A stretch of 64,000 nucleotides of DNA from the NCBI RefSeq assembly GCF_900115145.1, contig NZ_FOVL01000001.1:372001-436000 (forward strand). The letters run 5' to 3'. Positions 35,331 to 44,715 of the stretch are shown here, in pieces. A program made the translations under genes and the position numbers. Position 1 is the first letter of the stretch; each line of letters begins with the position of its first letter. Below the pieces are notes generated by a model that made no database searches, was not told where the DNA came from, and saw nothing but the letters and a program-made list of their open reading frames with translations. The DNA is from Salegentibacter flavus. GTDB lineage: Bacteria; Bacteroidota; Bacteroidia; Flavobacteriales; Flavobacteriaceae.

Positions 35331-37697
35331 ATGATGGAGTTTATAAAGAAATTCAGTGACTTGTCTCTTGACGATCTTCCGCAGGTAGGAGGTAAAAATG
35401 CTTCCCTGGGCGAAATGTTTAATGAGCTTTCTTCGGAAGGCGTGTTAGTGCCTGATGGTTTTGCTACAACCTCAGAAGCCTTTTGGTCTTTTCTGAAGGA
35501 AAATAACCTGGAACAAAAACTCAAAGATCTCATTAAAACGCTCGATATAGAACATTTTGAAAACCTTGGTGAAATTGGGGCTAAAGCGCGAAAAATCATA
35601 AAATCCTCTGAGTTTTCAGATGCATTTGCCAATGAGATCAGGCGGGCCTATAATGAATTGGGGGAATCGGGTAATATTCCTGTGGCAGTAAGAAGTAGCG
35701 CAACAGCCGAAGATCTTCCGGATGCCAGTTTTGCCGGCCAGCACGAGACTTTTTTAAATATTACCGGCGAAGAAGTGCTTTTGAAAGCCGTTAGAAATTG
35801 TTTTGCCTCCCTCTATACAGACCGCGCTATAAAATACCGCGAAGATCACGGCTTTGTCCATCACGATATTGCGCTATCGGTGGGGGTTCAAAAAATGGTG
35901 CGATCAGATATCGGCTGCTCTGGGATTGGATTCAGCCTGGAACCAGAATCAGGCTTTCGAAACCTTATTCATATATCTGGTGTATGGGGGTTGGGAGAGA
36001 CCATAGTTCAGGGGTTGGTGAACCCCGATGAATTTGATGTTTTTAAACCCACCCTTAAAAAAGATAAAAACCCCATAGTTCAGAAAAAAATGGGTAGAAA
36101 AGAGCTCACCATGGTTTATTCTGAATCTAACGGGCATTCCTCTACTGTAACTATGGATACTCCAATTGAAAAACAGGATTCCTACGTTTTAAGTGATGAG
36201 GAAGTGATTCAGCTTTCTAAATGGATCTTGGTGATAGAAGATCATTATTCAAAACCTATGGATGTAGAGTGGGCTAAAGATGGTGAAACAAACCAGCTTT
36301 TTATTACCCAGGCCCGTCCCGAAACCGTACATAGGGAAAAAGAGGGGAGATATCATTTGGAGTACCACCTTACCGAACATTCTGAAATGCTGGTAAGCGG
36401 GAATGCCATAGGTTCCAGTATCGCCACAGGCATCGCGCGTTACCTGAAATCTCCCGCTGAAGCACATAAACTAAAACCTGGAGATATCCTGGTGACTTCA
36501 ACCACCAGCCCAGACTGGGACCCGCTACTTAAAAGATCGGCTGCAGTTATTACAGACCGTGGTGGCCGCACCAGCCACGCTGCTATAGTAGCCCGGGAAC
36601 TCGGCGTACCGGCAGTAGTAGGAACCAATGATGCCACCCAAATTATTAAAGATGGTGAGGAAATAACCGTTTCCTGTGAGGGTAAGACTGGTTTCGTCTA
36701 TAAAGGAAAGCTGAAATTCGAAAAGAAGGAAATAGATTTTGGTAAAATAAATCTACCTGAAACAGAAGTTAAATTAATCCTTTCTGATCCCGACAGGGCT
36801 TTTCAGCTTTCTTTTTATCCCAATAACGGGATCGGACTGCTGCGAATGGAATTCATAATCACCCACCTTATAAAAGTGCACCCAATGGCCCTGGTGAAGT
36901 TTGACCAGATAAGTGATTCCCAAACAAAAAAAACCATCGAAGAGCTCACCTGGCAATATAAGGATAAGAAGGACTACTTTGTAGAGGAACTATCCCGCGG
37001 ACTGGCGGTTATGGCAGCTGCTTTTTATCCCAAAGAAGTGATTGTTAGAATGAGCGATTTCAAAAGTAACGAATATGCAAATCTCATAGGTGGGAAACAG
37101 TTTGAACCAGAAGAAGAAAACCCGATGCTTGGATTCCGGGGAGCCGCACGTTATTATCATCCTTTTTATAAAGCCGGTTTTGAATTGGAATGTAAGGCTA
37201 TTAAAAAACTAAGGGACGAAATGGGGCTTACCAATGTAAAGGTGATGATTCCATTTTGCCGAACCCTGGAGGAAGGTAGGAATGTTGTTGAGCTAATGAA
37301 AAATTTCGGACTCGTACAGGGAGAGAATGGCCTCGAGATCTATATGATGGTAGAAATTCCTTCCAATGTGATTCTGGCCGAAGAATTTGCTAAAATTTTC
37401 GACGGCTTCTCTATCGGCTCAAACGACCTTACCCAGCTTACCCTCGGGGTAGACAGGGATTCTGAGGTAATGGCTGATGTTTTTGACGAAAATGATGCGG
37501 CAGCCAGGGAAATGATAGCAACAGCGATAAAAAAAGCCAATAAGGCCGGTATAAAGATTGGACTTTGTGGACAGGCGCCCAGCGATTTTCCCGAATATGC
37601 AGCATTTCTGGTAAAGGAAGGCATCAACAGTATCTCGTTTAATCCTGATGCGCTGCTGAAAGGAATCGAAAACATCAATAAAGCCGAAGGAAACTGA
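35331..37697 (+). CDS. ppsA: Phosphoenolpyruvate synthase
   Basis: PpsA converts pyruvate and ATP to phosphoenolpyruvate, AMP and phosphate, opening gluconeogenesis. The 788-residue chain has an N-terminal ATP-grasp domain (VGGKNASLGEM near the start; VRSSATAEDLPDASFAGQ), the phosphohistidine domain with His416 in GGRTSHAAIVARELGVPAV, and the C-terminal PEP-binding barrel with Cys746 in LCGQAPSD. Length and order are normal. The start could be either of two adjacent ATGs (35331 or 35334). It is second in the FNR-site-driven operon. Confidence 0.95.
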   Translation: MMEFIKKFSDLSLDDLPQVGGKNASLGEMFNELSSEGVLVPDGFATTSEAFWSFLKENNLEQKLKDLIKTLDIEHFENLGEIGAKARKIIKSSEFSDAFANEIRRAYNELGESGNIPVAVRSSATAEDLPDASFAGQHETFLNITGEEVLLKAVRNCFASLYTDRAIKYREDHGFVHHDIALSVGVQKMVRSDIGCSGIGFSLEPESGFRNLIHISGVWGLGETIVQGLVNPDEFDVFKPTLKKDKNPIVQKKMGRKELTMVYSESNGHSSTVTMDTPIEKQDSYVLSDEEVIQLSKWILVIEDHYSKPMDVEWAKDGETNQLFITQARPETVHREKEGRYHLEYHLTEHSEMLVSGNAIGSSIATGIARYLKSPAEAHKLKPGDILVTSTTSPDWDPLLKRSAAVITDRGGRTSHAAIVARELGVPAVVGTNDATQIIKDGEEITVSCEGKTGFVYKGKLKFEKKEIDFGKINLPETEVKLILSDPDRAFQLSFYPNNGIGLLRMEFIITHLIKVHPMALVKFDQISDSQTKKTIEELTWQYKDKKDYFVEELSRGLAVMAAAFYPKEVIVRMSDFKSNEYANLIGGKQFEPEEENPMLGFRGAARYYHPFYKAGFELECKAIKKLRDEMGLTNVKVMIPFCRTLEEGRNVVELMKNFGLVQGENGLEIYMMVEIPSNVILAEEFAKIFDGFSIGSNDLTQLTLGVDRDSEVMADVFDENDAAAREMIATAIKKANKAGIKIGLCGQAPSDFPEYAAFLVKEGINSISFNPDALLKGIENINKAEGN

Positions 37698-37728
37698 GTT
37701 TTTAGTACTTTAATCAAACCCCGGTATA

Positions 37729-40362
37729 ATGCCCAAAGAAGCATATGCGAGATCAAAGGAGGAGATTCTTTCTGAATTTTCTGTAGATCCTGAAAAAGGC
37801 CTGTCTGCAGCAGAGGCACAGAAACGCCTGAAACAATATGGGCAAAACAAATTACGCAATGCGAAAACCAAAAACATCTGGTTAATTCTCTTCGAACAGT
37901 TTCTTGATCCTATAATTTATATTCTTGCTGCCGCAATGATGCTGGCCTTTGCATTTAGCGAGTGGTTAGAAGGATTTGCCGTGTTAATAGTAATTCTTAT
38001 AACGGCACTCATCGGGTTTTTTATGGAATGGCAGGCGATAAGATCGGTGGAGGCCCTGCAAAAAATGGTGCAAACCGTAGCCAATGTTTTAAGAGATTCA
38101 AAGACTGAAAAAATAAGAGCAATGTTGCTGGTACCCGGTGATATTGTTGAATTGGAGGCAGGAGATGTGATCCCTGGCGACGGCCGGGTATTGGAATCCC
38201 GGAGTTTTGCTGTAAAAGAAGCCGTGCTTACCGGTGAAAGCAACCAGATCGAAAAAATTGAGGACGAACTTCCTGAAGATACGCCGCTTGCCGATCGGAG
38301 AAATATGCTCTACAAAGGGACAATTGCAGCCAGAGGAAAAGCCAAAGCGGTAATTATTGCAACAGGTACCAAAACCGAGATCGGAAGAATAAGTGAGCTT
38401 ACCCATGAAGCAAAGAAAGACACAACCCCGCTGGAAAAAAAGCTGAAAAAACTTAGTTACTGGTTGATTTGGCTAACCCTTGGACTCGCTTTATTAATTG
38501 TAATAGCGGGATTTTTTCAGGGTAAAGATCTCCCCCTGATGATAAAAACCGGGATCGCCCTGGCAGTAGCTGCTATTCCCGAAGGTCTTCCTATTGTGGC
38601 AACTATAGCCCTGGCCAGGGGGATGTTGAGGCTCTCCCGGCGTAATGTGGTAATCAAAAAACTGGAAGCAGTACAAACCCTGGGAGAAACAGGAATTATT
38701 TGCACCGATAAGACCGGGACACTTACCGAGAATAAGATGAGTATTCATTATCTGGTGCTTTCTTCGGGGGAGTATCCTTTAGATGATATTAATGCCAACA
38801 ATCTTAAAGACGATAAAGCCTTTCAAAAGATCATCGAAGTAGCTGCGCTTTGTAATGATAGCAGCCTGCGTGATGGGAAACAAAAAGGTGACGCGGTAGA
38901 GATCGGGCTTGTTGAATTCCTTGCGGATCAGGGCTTCAGTTATGAAGAAATGCGGGAAAAATATTCCAGAGTAGCGGAAATTCCCTTCGATGCAGAAATC
39001 AAGAAAATGTCCACCCTTCAAAACTATGAAGACCATTATCTCATTACTGTAAAAGGTGCCCTGGAAGCATTGCTTTCGGATTGTGATCTTATTTTAACTC
39101 CGGATGGAGAAAAGGAATTCACCGATAAGGAATTTTGGAAAAAAAAAGCAGGAGAGATCGCTGCTGAAGGGATTAGGGTGTTGGCTTTTGCTTACCGGGA
39201 ATCTCAGGAAAAACCACATAAAGAAGAATTGTTGAAGAACCTGGTTTTTGTGGGAATTCTTGGTTTTCTGGATCCTCCACGAAAAGATATAAAACAGGCA
39301 ATAGAAACCTATAAAAATGCGGGTATCAGGGTGGTGATGATCACAGGGGATCACCCGGATACTGCAAGGAAAATAGGCGAGGAAATAGGTTTAATTGAAG
39401 AAGATGCCCCTGGAACCAAAGTAATTCTGGGGCGGGAACTGGAAGAATTTGAGGCCTTTTCTCCCGAAAAGAAAAAAACCGTCATGGAAGCCGGGATATT
39501 TGCCAGGATGGTACCGAAGCAAAAACTTGATCTGGTGGAATTCTATCAGAAAAATAAAGCAATAGTTGGGATGCTTGGGGATGGAGTGAATGATGCTCCA
39601 GCCCTTAAAAAAGCAGATATAGGGATTGCAATGGGAATTCGGGGAACAGAGGCTGCCAAGGAAGTAGCTGATGTGATCCTAATGGACGATAAATTTACTT
39701 CAACCGAGCTTGCTATACGGCAGGGACGCACCATCTTTGAAAATATCAGGCAGTTTGTGGTTTTTTTGCTCTCCTGTAATCTTGCAGAGATAATTTCTGT
39801 AGCATTGGCATCTTTCAGTAACCTACCCTTACCGCTTTTGCCTTTGCAAATTCTGTTTTTAAATCTGGTAACCGACGTCTTTCCGGCCCTGGCCCTGGGA
39901 GTAGGTAAAGGTGATCCCCAGGTGATGAAGCAGCCACCCCGGGATCCGCAGGAACCCATTCTCACCCGTAAATTATGGACCTCTACTGTCTTGTATGGAC
40001 TTAGTATTACTTCAGCAGTAATAGGAATTGTGGTCTATGCTCATTTGGGCAAAGCTTATCCAGCGCTTGAAGTTAATAATATGGCCTTTTATACCCTGGT
40101 CTTAGCACAATTACTGAATGTTTTTAACCTGCCCCGTCGAAAAGCTTCCTTCCTGGTAAATGAAGTGACCAAAAATCCCTGGGTGTGGGCAGCTCTTGTA
40201 TTTTCCATTGCTATAATGGTGGTGGTCTATTTTATTCCCATTATGCAGGAGGCCCTTTCCCTGGTAGCCTTAAATGAAGAGCAATTCCTGATTATTGCAG
40301 TCTTCGCCTTTGCATCCTTGTTGTTATCACAGATTTTAAAAAAAATAGGATTAACAAATTAG
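37729..40362 (+). CDS. Calcium-type (P2) cation-transporting P-type ATPase
   Basis: The 877-residue pump has an N-terminal cation-ATPase domain (about 1-70), the actuator TGES motif (in VLTGESNQ), the phosphorylated Asp327 in DKTGTLTEN, and the hinge GDGVNDAPAL. Ion-site motifs match SERCA-type pumps: AAIPEGLPIV in TM4, NLAEI in TM5 and NLVTDVFPALALG in TM6, so Ca2+ export is the best guess; Mn2+ or Na+ are possible. It lies 31 bp after ppsA and appears to be the last gene of that operon. It converges with the SDR gene (8-bp gap). Confidence 0.92.
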   Translation: MPKEAYARSKEEILSEFSVDPEKGLSAAEAQKRLKQYGQNKLRNAKTKNIWLILFEQFLDPIIYILAAAMMLAFAFSEWLEGFAVLIVILITALIGFFMEWQAIRSVEALQKMVQTVANVLRDSKTEKIRAMLLVPGDIVELEAGDVIPGDGRVLESRSFAVKEAVLTGESNQIEKIEDELPEDTPLADRRNMLYKGTIAARGKAKAVIIATGTKTEIGRISELTHEAKKDTTPLEKKLKKLSYWLIWLTLGLALLIVIAGFFQGKDLPLMIKTGIALAVAAIPEGLPIVATIALARGMLRLSRRNVVIKKLEAVQTLGETGIICTDKTGTLTENKMSIHYLVLSSGEYPLDDINANNLKDDKAFQKIIEVAALCNDSSLRDGKQKGDAVEIGLVEFLADQGFSYEEMREKYSRVAEIPFDAEIKKMSTLQNYEDHYLITVKGALEALLSDCDLILTPDGEKEFTDKEFWKKKAGEIAAEGIRVLAFAYRESQEKPHKEELLKNLVFVGILGFLDPPRKDIKQAIETYKNAGIRVVMITGDHPDTARKIGEEIGLIEEDAPGTKVILGRELEEFEAFSPEKKKTVMEAGIFARMVPKQKLDLVEFYQKNKAIVGMLGDGVNDAPALKKADIGIAMGIRGTEAAKEVADVILMDDKFTSTELAIRQGRTIFENIRQFVVFLLSCNLAEIISVALASFSNLPLPLLPLQILFLNLVTDVFPALALGVGKGDPQVMKQPPRDPQEPILTRKLWTSTVLYGLSITSAVIGIVVYAHLGKAYPALEVNNMAFYTLVLAQLLNVFNLPRRKASFLVNEVTKNPWVWAALVFSIAIMVVVYFIPIMQEALSLVALNEEQFLIIAVFAFASLLLSQILKKIGLTN

Positions 40363-40370
40363 ACCTTGTT

Positions 40371-41132
40371 TTATTTGATAAACATTCCGCCATCAATAAC
40401 CTGTTGGGTACCGGTCATGTATTTGCTTTCATCGCTGGCAAGAAAAAGAGCCAGTTGCCCTATTTCTTTTGATTCGGCATAGCGGCCAAAAGGAATTGAT
40501 TTTTCGAAACCACCCTTGACTTCTTCCGGATTATCAGGACCGAGTTGATCTTCTATGGAACGCATCATACGGTTTTCTACGGGACCGGGATGTATTGAAT
40601 TCACCCTGATTTTTCGTTCAGCAAACTCCAGCGCGGCAGTTCGCATAATACCAATAATTCCGTGTTTAGATGCTACATAAGCGCCAAGATTGGGAAAACC
40701 TTTTAATCCTGCCACCGAACTGGTAATAATAACACTGCCTCCATCTTCCATTCTGGGAATAACCTGTTGGCAACCCAACCATACTCCTTTTAGGTTTACA
40801 GCTATAACCCGGTCAAAAACTTCTTCGGGATACTCTGCAATGGAACTTGTTTTGCCTTCAATTCCGGCATTACTGAAGAAAATATCGATTTTGCTAAAAT
40901 TGTAAAGACATTTCTCCAGGTATTTCTTAGTGTCCTCAGCTTTAGATACATCGGCAGCAAACCAGGCTACCTTGTCGCTTTTCAGGCTTTCAGCGGCCTT
41001 TTTGAGATTTTCCTCCTCCAGGTCGGTTAAAAATACTTTGGCGCCCTCTGCAAGGAATAATTTGGCAGTTTCCAATCCAATTCCACCGGCTCCCCCGGTG
41101 ATTAGTGCGACTTTGTTCTCTAATCTTTTCAT
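40371..41132 (-). CDS. Short-chain dehydrogenase/reductase
   Basis: This 253-residue classical SDR has the cofactor motif TGGAGGIG (12-19), Asp37 after VFLTD suggesting NAD preference, NAG at 88-90, and the catalytic Ser139, Tyr152 and Lys156 (YVASK). The end DGGMFIK is typical. It should reduce or oxidise an alcohol/ketone pair; the substrate is not readable. It lies 32 bp downstream of the phosphoribosyltransferase gene on the same strand and probably shares its FNR-like promoter. Confidence 0.9.
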   Translation of the reverse strand: MKRLENKVALITGGAGGIGLETAKLFLAEGAKVFLTDLEEENLKKAAESLKSDKVAWFAADVSKAEDTKKYLEKCLYNFSKIDIFFSNAGIEGKTSSIAEYPEEVFDRVIAVNLKGVWLGCQQVIPRMEDGGSVIITSSVAGLKGFPNLGAYVASKHGIIGIMRTAALEFAERKIRVNSIHPGPVENRMMRSIEDQLGPDNPEEVKGGFEKSIPFGRYAESKEIGQLALFLASDESKYMTGTQQVIDGGMFIK

Positions 41133-41164
41133 AATTATTTGTATTGAATTAATCCCTAAAAATT

Positions 41165-41803
41165 TTAGCTTCTCCCTGATTTCCGGTTGGTCTCATTTAG
41201 TATCTCTATGGCTTCTTCATCGCTTACCGCCCTGAAATCTTCATAAAATTGCCCCACTGCACTAAAATTGTATGGGGTTTCAAGGCAGATTACTTTGCTG
41301 ATCTCGGGAGTGTTCCTTAGTTTTTCTACCGAGGAAGGAGGAGCTACCGGGATAGCCACTATAATTTCCCGGGGCTGTTGTTTGTGAGCCAACATAACCG
41401 TACTTAAAAGCGTATTCCCGGTAGCGATCCCATCATCGGTTATAATTATGATTTTATCCTTTAAATTAGCCGGACTGGAGTTTTTATGGTATTCCCTATC
41501 TCTTTTCTGAAGCAACTCCCTTATTTTTTCTGTTTCAGTAGTGATATATTCTTCTGAAAAATGCTCGGTGGGACTTAGCGTGACATCCGCTAAACTTACC
41601 GCACCTATAGCATATTCCTTATTATTGGGATGGCCTATTTTCTTGGATAAGACCACATCCAAAGGCGCTCCCAGCCTTTTGGCGAGTATAGCTCCTATTG
41701 GAAGTCCACCTCTGGGAATAGCCAAAACCACTACGGGCTTGTCCTTGTAGCCTGCCAATTCCCGGCTTAATTGTTCTCCTGCATCTATTCTGTCTGTAAA
41801 CAT
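41165..41803 (-). CDS. Phosphoribosyltransferase-domain protein
   Basis: The 212-residue protein has a type I phosphoribosyltransferase fold: AIPRGGLPIG near the N-terminus, KKIGHPNNKEYAIGAVS, and the PRPP-binding IIITDDGIATG (119-129). It resembles the stand-alone PRTases that occur in dormancy or stress regulons (such as DosR-controlled ones in mycobacteria) rather than a known nucleotide-salvage enzyme. It leads a PRTase-SDR unit with a perfect TGAT-N4-ATCA site upstream. Confidence 0.85.
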   Translation of the reverse strand: MFTDRIDAGEQLSRELAGYKDKPVVVLAIPRGGLPIGAILAKRLGAPLDVVLSKKIGHPNNKEYAIGAVSLADVTLSPTEHFSEEYITTETEKIRELLQKRDREYHKNSSPANLKDKIIIITDDGIATGNTLLSTVMLAHKQQPREIIVAIPVAPPSSVEKLRNTPEISKVICLETPYNFSAVGQFYEDFRAVSDEEAIEILNETNRKSGRS

Positions 41804-41819
41804 CGCTTAGATTTTGATC

Positions 41820-41862
41820 TGAAGATATTATAAAAATATATCCTCCGAAATGATAAAAATCA
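41820..41862 (-). promoter_or_regulatory. FNR-like site plus -7 box, promoter of the PRTase-SDR unit
   Basis: Read on the minus strand: TGAT-TTTT-ATCA (41862-41851, followed by T), exactly 23 bases, then TATCTTCA (41827-41820; 6 of 8 to TAnnTTTG), then 16 bases to the ATG at 41803. Confidence 0.72.
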
Positions 41863-41876
41863 ATCTTGCTGCTGTA

Positions 41877-41919
41877 TGATTAAAATCATTATTTTTTACT
41901 GTTGAAAGAGTTAATTTCA
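41877..41919 (+). promoter_or_regulatory. FNR-like site plus -7 box, promoter of the coiled-coil gene
   Basis: TGAT-TAAA-ATCA (41877-41888, followed by T), exactly 23 bases, then TAATTTCA (41912-41919; 6 of 8 to TAnnTTTG), then 22 bases to the ATG. Its centre is 26 bp from that of the neighbouring divergent site. Confidence 0.72.
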
Positions 41920-41941
41920 GTAGTAATTAAATTGCAGTATT

Positions 41942-42382
41942 ATGGAGAATTTTAGAAAAAGACCAAAAGGGGAATTTATGATCCAGGCCGATTGGGATCA
42001 GCTCTATTTGCTCACCAAACACTGGGAATCTGATCTGAAATTTTTTAGGGACGATCTACAATTTCTCAATAAACTAATCGATAAATATTTTATCTGGATA
42101 GATAATGATACGAGCATAAATGAAGTTTCCAGGCTTAGATCTGAGCTTCAGGAAATTCGTTCCCGATGCGAAGACTTGCTCCATAAAACCCAAAAACACA
42201 GGGAGCAGCTTGGAGTCATGATTGAAAAGGACAGCGATGACTCCAGGATATTTCGACTGGAACATGAACATCTTGAAAATGAGATCACCGATTTCGTAAA
42301 ATCCTTCAGGAAAAACAGGATAGATATTTTTAAAATCACCGAATACCTCAAAGACACCGAGGACTTTTCAGGAATTAAATAA
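41942..42382 (+). CDS. Small soluble coiled-coil protein, unknown function
   Basis: The 146-residue protein has no signal peptide or membrane helix. It is predicted almost entirely helical with heptad-like, highly charged segments (KHWESDLKFFRDDLQFLNKL; RSELQEIRSRCEDLLHKTQK; EHLENEITDFVKSFRKN). I recognise no family. It is transcribed alone, divergent from the PRTase gene, from a promoter with a perfect TGAT-N4-ATCA site, and ends in a strong bidirectional hairpin. Confidence 0.75.
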   Translation: MENFRKRPKGEFMIQADWDQLYLLTKHWESDLKFFRDDLQFLNKLIDKYFIWIDNDTSINEVSRLRSELQEIRSRCEDLLHKTQKHREQLGVMIEKDSDDSRIFRLEHEHLENEITDFVKSFRKNRIDIFKITEYLKDTEDFSGIK

Positions 42383-42389
42383 ATTTAAA

Positions 42390-42430
42390 CTGAACAAAAC
42401 ATCTCATTAATAATGGGATGTTTTGTTTAA
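42390..42430. terminator. Bidirectional terminator between coiled-coil and GT4 genes
   Basis: A 16-bp stem (42393-42408 with 42412-42427, one G-U pair) with a 3-base loop ends in TTTTGTTT on the plus side and AAAACA/TGTTTTG on the other. It overlaps the stop codon of the minus-strand gene. Confidence 0.8.
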
Positions 42431-44715
42431 CGGAATTCAGGTCTCGAAGCTTTTCTCACTCTTCTTCTTTTTGTTCTTAATGAATTATCTTGGAAAGGCT
42501 CGGATGCAGAAGTGTCAGGATACGATTCCATTATTAGCCTGGCCATAAGGTAACATACGGTAGACTCGGCTCCCTGATTCAGGTTTACATTCTCTTTTTC
42601 GAGACCGTCTCCGCAGCCGCCTGTAACGGGATTGTAGACAATACGATTAAGATGATTGTCTCCCAGGAACCAGTTGAAAGCTTTTTCCATTTTTATTTTA
42701 TACGCTGGGTTTTTAAAATGCTGGTAAAAAAGATCGAGGGCCTGTATGGTGTAGGCAACATCTATGGGCTGCTCACCGTACTTTTCCGGCTCTGTATGCT
42801 TTTGGTGCCAACCTTTATTGGAGACCACCTTAAAATCTCCGTTCTTATATATCTTAGACAGAAGGAATTCAAATGATTCCAGGGCAGTTTTTTTATAAAC
42901 CTTTTTACCGGTAGTTAAAAAGGCAAGCAGCATAGCTTCGGGGAGGATACTGTTGGCATAGGTAAGGTATTCTTCAAACCATTCCCAGTCTTTTTCCCTG
43001 TTGAGGTCATACCTGCTTATAAGGTTTTGTGCTAAGTCTTCTATTGCCTTTTTAAACTCTTCGTCTTCAAAATTTTCGAGGTACAGGTATAAACCCTTTA
43101 TGGTAAAAGCGATTGACCGGGGCGATAAAACACCGGGTATCCAGGTTCGTGCTTTATCCATACAACTTTTTGCTCTTTTAATATATTCAGGAGGAAGATT
43201 ATGGGCTTCGCTAACTACCTGACCAAGAGCCCAAATGGCCCTGGTATTAGAATCTTCCAGGTTTACATAATCGTTTTTAATATGAACCTTGTTGTGTTCA
43301 TCTATATAATTCACAAAATTGCCAGCTTTGGTCTGGCATCTTTCTATAAATGATAAATAGAGATCTATATAATTAAGATCTTCACTGGTCCTGAAAATTT
43401 TATAATGCATCAGCATGACAATAAGTGCCCTGGCATTGTCATCAAGGGTATATCCCGAATCCCGATCGGGGGTACTTATCCTTGAAAATTGTATCATTCC
43501 CTTTTCCGTAGTAAGTCTTTTAAGATGATCCAGCTTGATTTTTGGTTTGGAAAATTTAAGCGGTTCATTTTTGTCTAAAATATCCTGGTATACTCTGGCA
43601 TGTTGAATGGCAATATTGTCCCATACACTGGAACTGGTTTTGGTATAAGCCTGCACAGCCATAAATTCCCGTAGTTTTTTATCTGAAAGTAATTTTATAG
43701 CGGCTTCTGATAACTGCTTGTGATCTCCAATTTCAATGAGGATTCCGAGTTCGTGGTTAAGGATTTCTTTGGTGTGCGGATTGGTGGTTGCAATTATGGG
43801 ACAGGCACAGCTCATTGCATAAGAAAAAGTGCCGCTCACCGCCTGGTTCGGGTCCTTGGAGGTAAACAGGTAGACATCTGTTGCCTGTAATAATTCCAGG
43901 AGCTGATTTAACTCCAGATAGGAATCGTAAAATTTAACATGGGCTGAAAGTTCTAACTGATCTACCAGGCTTTTTAAAAATTTCCTGTAATTATCCCTGT
44001 TGTTTTTTATATTTCCCGGATGGGTTTTTCCAATAATGAGATATAAGGCGTCCGGGTGTTGTTCTACGATCTCTGGTAAAGCGTATAATGCTGTTTCAAT
44101 GCTTTTTCCTGTACCCAGTAAACCAAAGGTAGATAAGACCAGTCTCCCCTGGAAACCATATTTCTCCTTGACCTCTTCCGGGGATTTCCACGCTACCATA
44201 TGAGTTCCGTGCTCAATAAGCGCCAGTTTTTCTTCCGGAATACCATAATCCTCGACTAAAATCTTCACCGATTGCTGAGTCATAATGAATATTTGATGAG
44301 AGTATTTTACCAGTTTCTGAACCACCGATTTCAATTCCGGATTGGGGCGGGGGAGTACCGTATGAAAAGTCATCACTACCGGTTTATCTGTCTTTTTTAA
44401 AAATTCAAATAAATAGCTGCCATAAGCTCCGCCAAAAAGGCCAAACTCATGTTGGATATGAATCAGTCTAATCTCAGGATTTCTGTTAATATCCTCTGCT
44501 ATACGTATATACTCTTGTTTTTTCTGGGGATTAAAATGATATGAGAAACCCGGTTTCTGGGCCTTTACAATTTCCAGTTCTTCGCATTCAAAACTTTTCC
44601 CGAATTTACGCTGAATAGACTGCATAGTATCGGTGGTATAAGTAGCTATTCCGCAGGTGGTAGGCGGGAAAGTAGACATAAAGAGAATTTTGGATGTGTT
44701 ATCTAAGTTTTTCAT
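42427..44715 (-). CDS. Family 4 glycosyltransferase fused to an all-helical C-terminal domain
   Basis: This 762-residue two-domain protein has an N-terminal GT-B fold GT4 domain (about 8-385: FPPTTCGIATYT, IHIQHEFGLFGG, STFGLLGTGKSIE, GTFSYAMSCACPIIATT) and a C-terminal alpha/alpha-toroid-like domain (about 395-740, e.g. DNARALIVMLMHY, EDSNTRAIWALG, GCGDGLEKENVNLNQGAEST). The GT domain should use a nucleotide sugar. The C-terminal domain looks glycosidase- or epimerase-like, but I cannot assign a catalytic site. The start overlaps the GH130 stop (ATGA), so both are made together. Confidence 0.88.
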   Translation of the reverse strand: MKNLDNTSKILFMSTFPPTTCGIATYTTDTMQSIQRKFGKSFECEELEIVKAQKPGFSYHFNPQKKQEYIRIAEDINRNPEIRLIHIQHEFGLFGGAYGSYLFEFLKKTDKPVVMTFHTVLPRPNPELKSVVQKLVKYSHQIFIMTQQSVKILVEDYGIPEEKLALIEHGTHMVAWKSPEEVKEKYGFQGRLVLSTFGLLGTGKSIETALYALPEIVEQHPDALYLIIGKTHPGNIKNNRDNYRKFLKSLVDQLELSAHVKFYDSYLELNQLLELLQATDVYLFTSKDPNQAVSGTFSYAMSCACPIIATTNPHTKEILNHELGILIEIGDHKQLSEAAIKLLSDKKLREFMAVQAYTKTSSSVWDNIAIQHARVYQDILDKNEPLKFSKPKIKLDHLKRLTTEKGMIQFSRISTPDRDSGYTLDDNARALIVMLMHYKIFRTSEDLNYIDLYLSFIERCQTKAGNFVNYIDEHNKVHIKNDYVNLEDSNTRAIWALGQVVSEAHNLPPEYIKRAKSCMDKARTWIPGVLSPRSIAFTIKGLYLYLENFEDEEFKKAIEDLAQNLISRYDLNREKDWEWFEEYLTYANSILPEAMLLAFLTTGKKVYKKTALESFEFLLSKIYKNGDFKVVSNKGWHQKHTEPEKYGEQPIDVAYTIQALDLFYQHFKNPAYKIKMEKAFNWFLGDNHLNRIVYNPVTGGCGDGLEKENVNLNQGAESTVCYLMARLIMESYPDTSASEPFQDNSLRTKRRRVRKASRPEFR

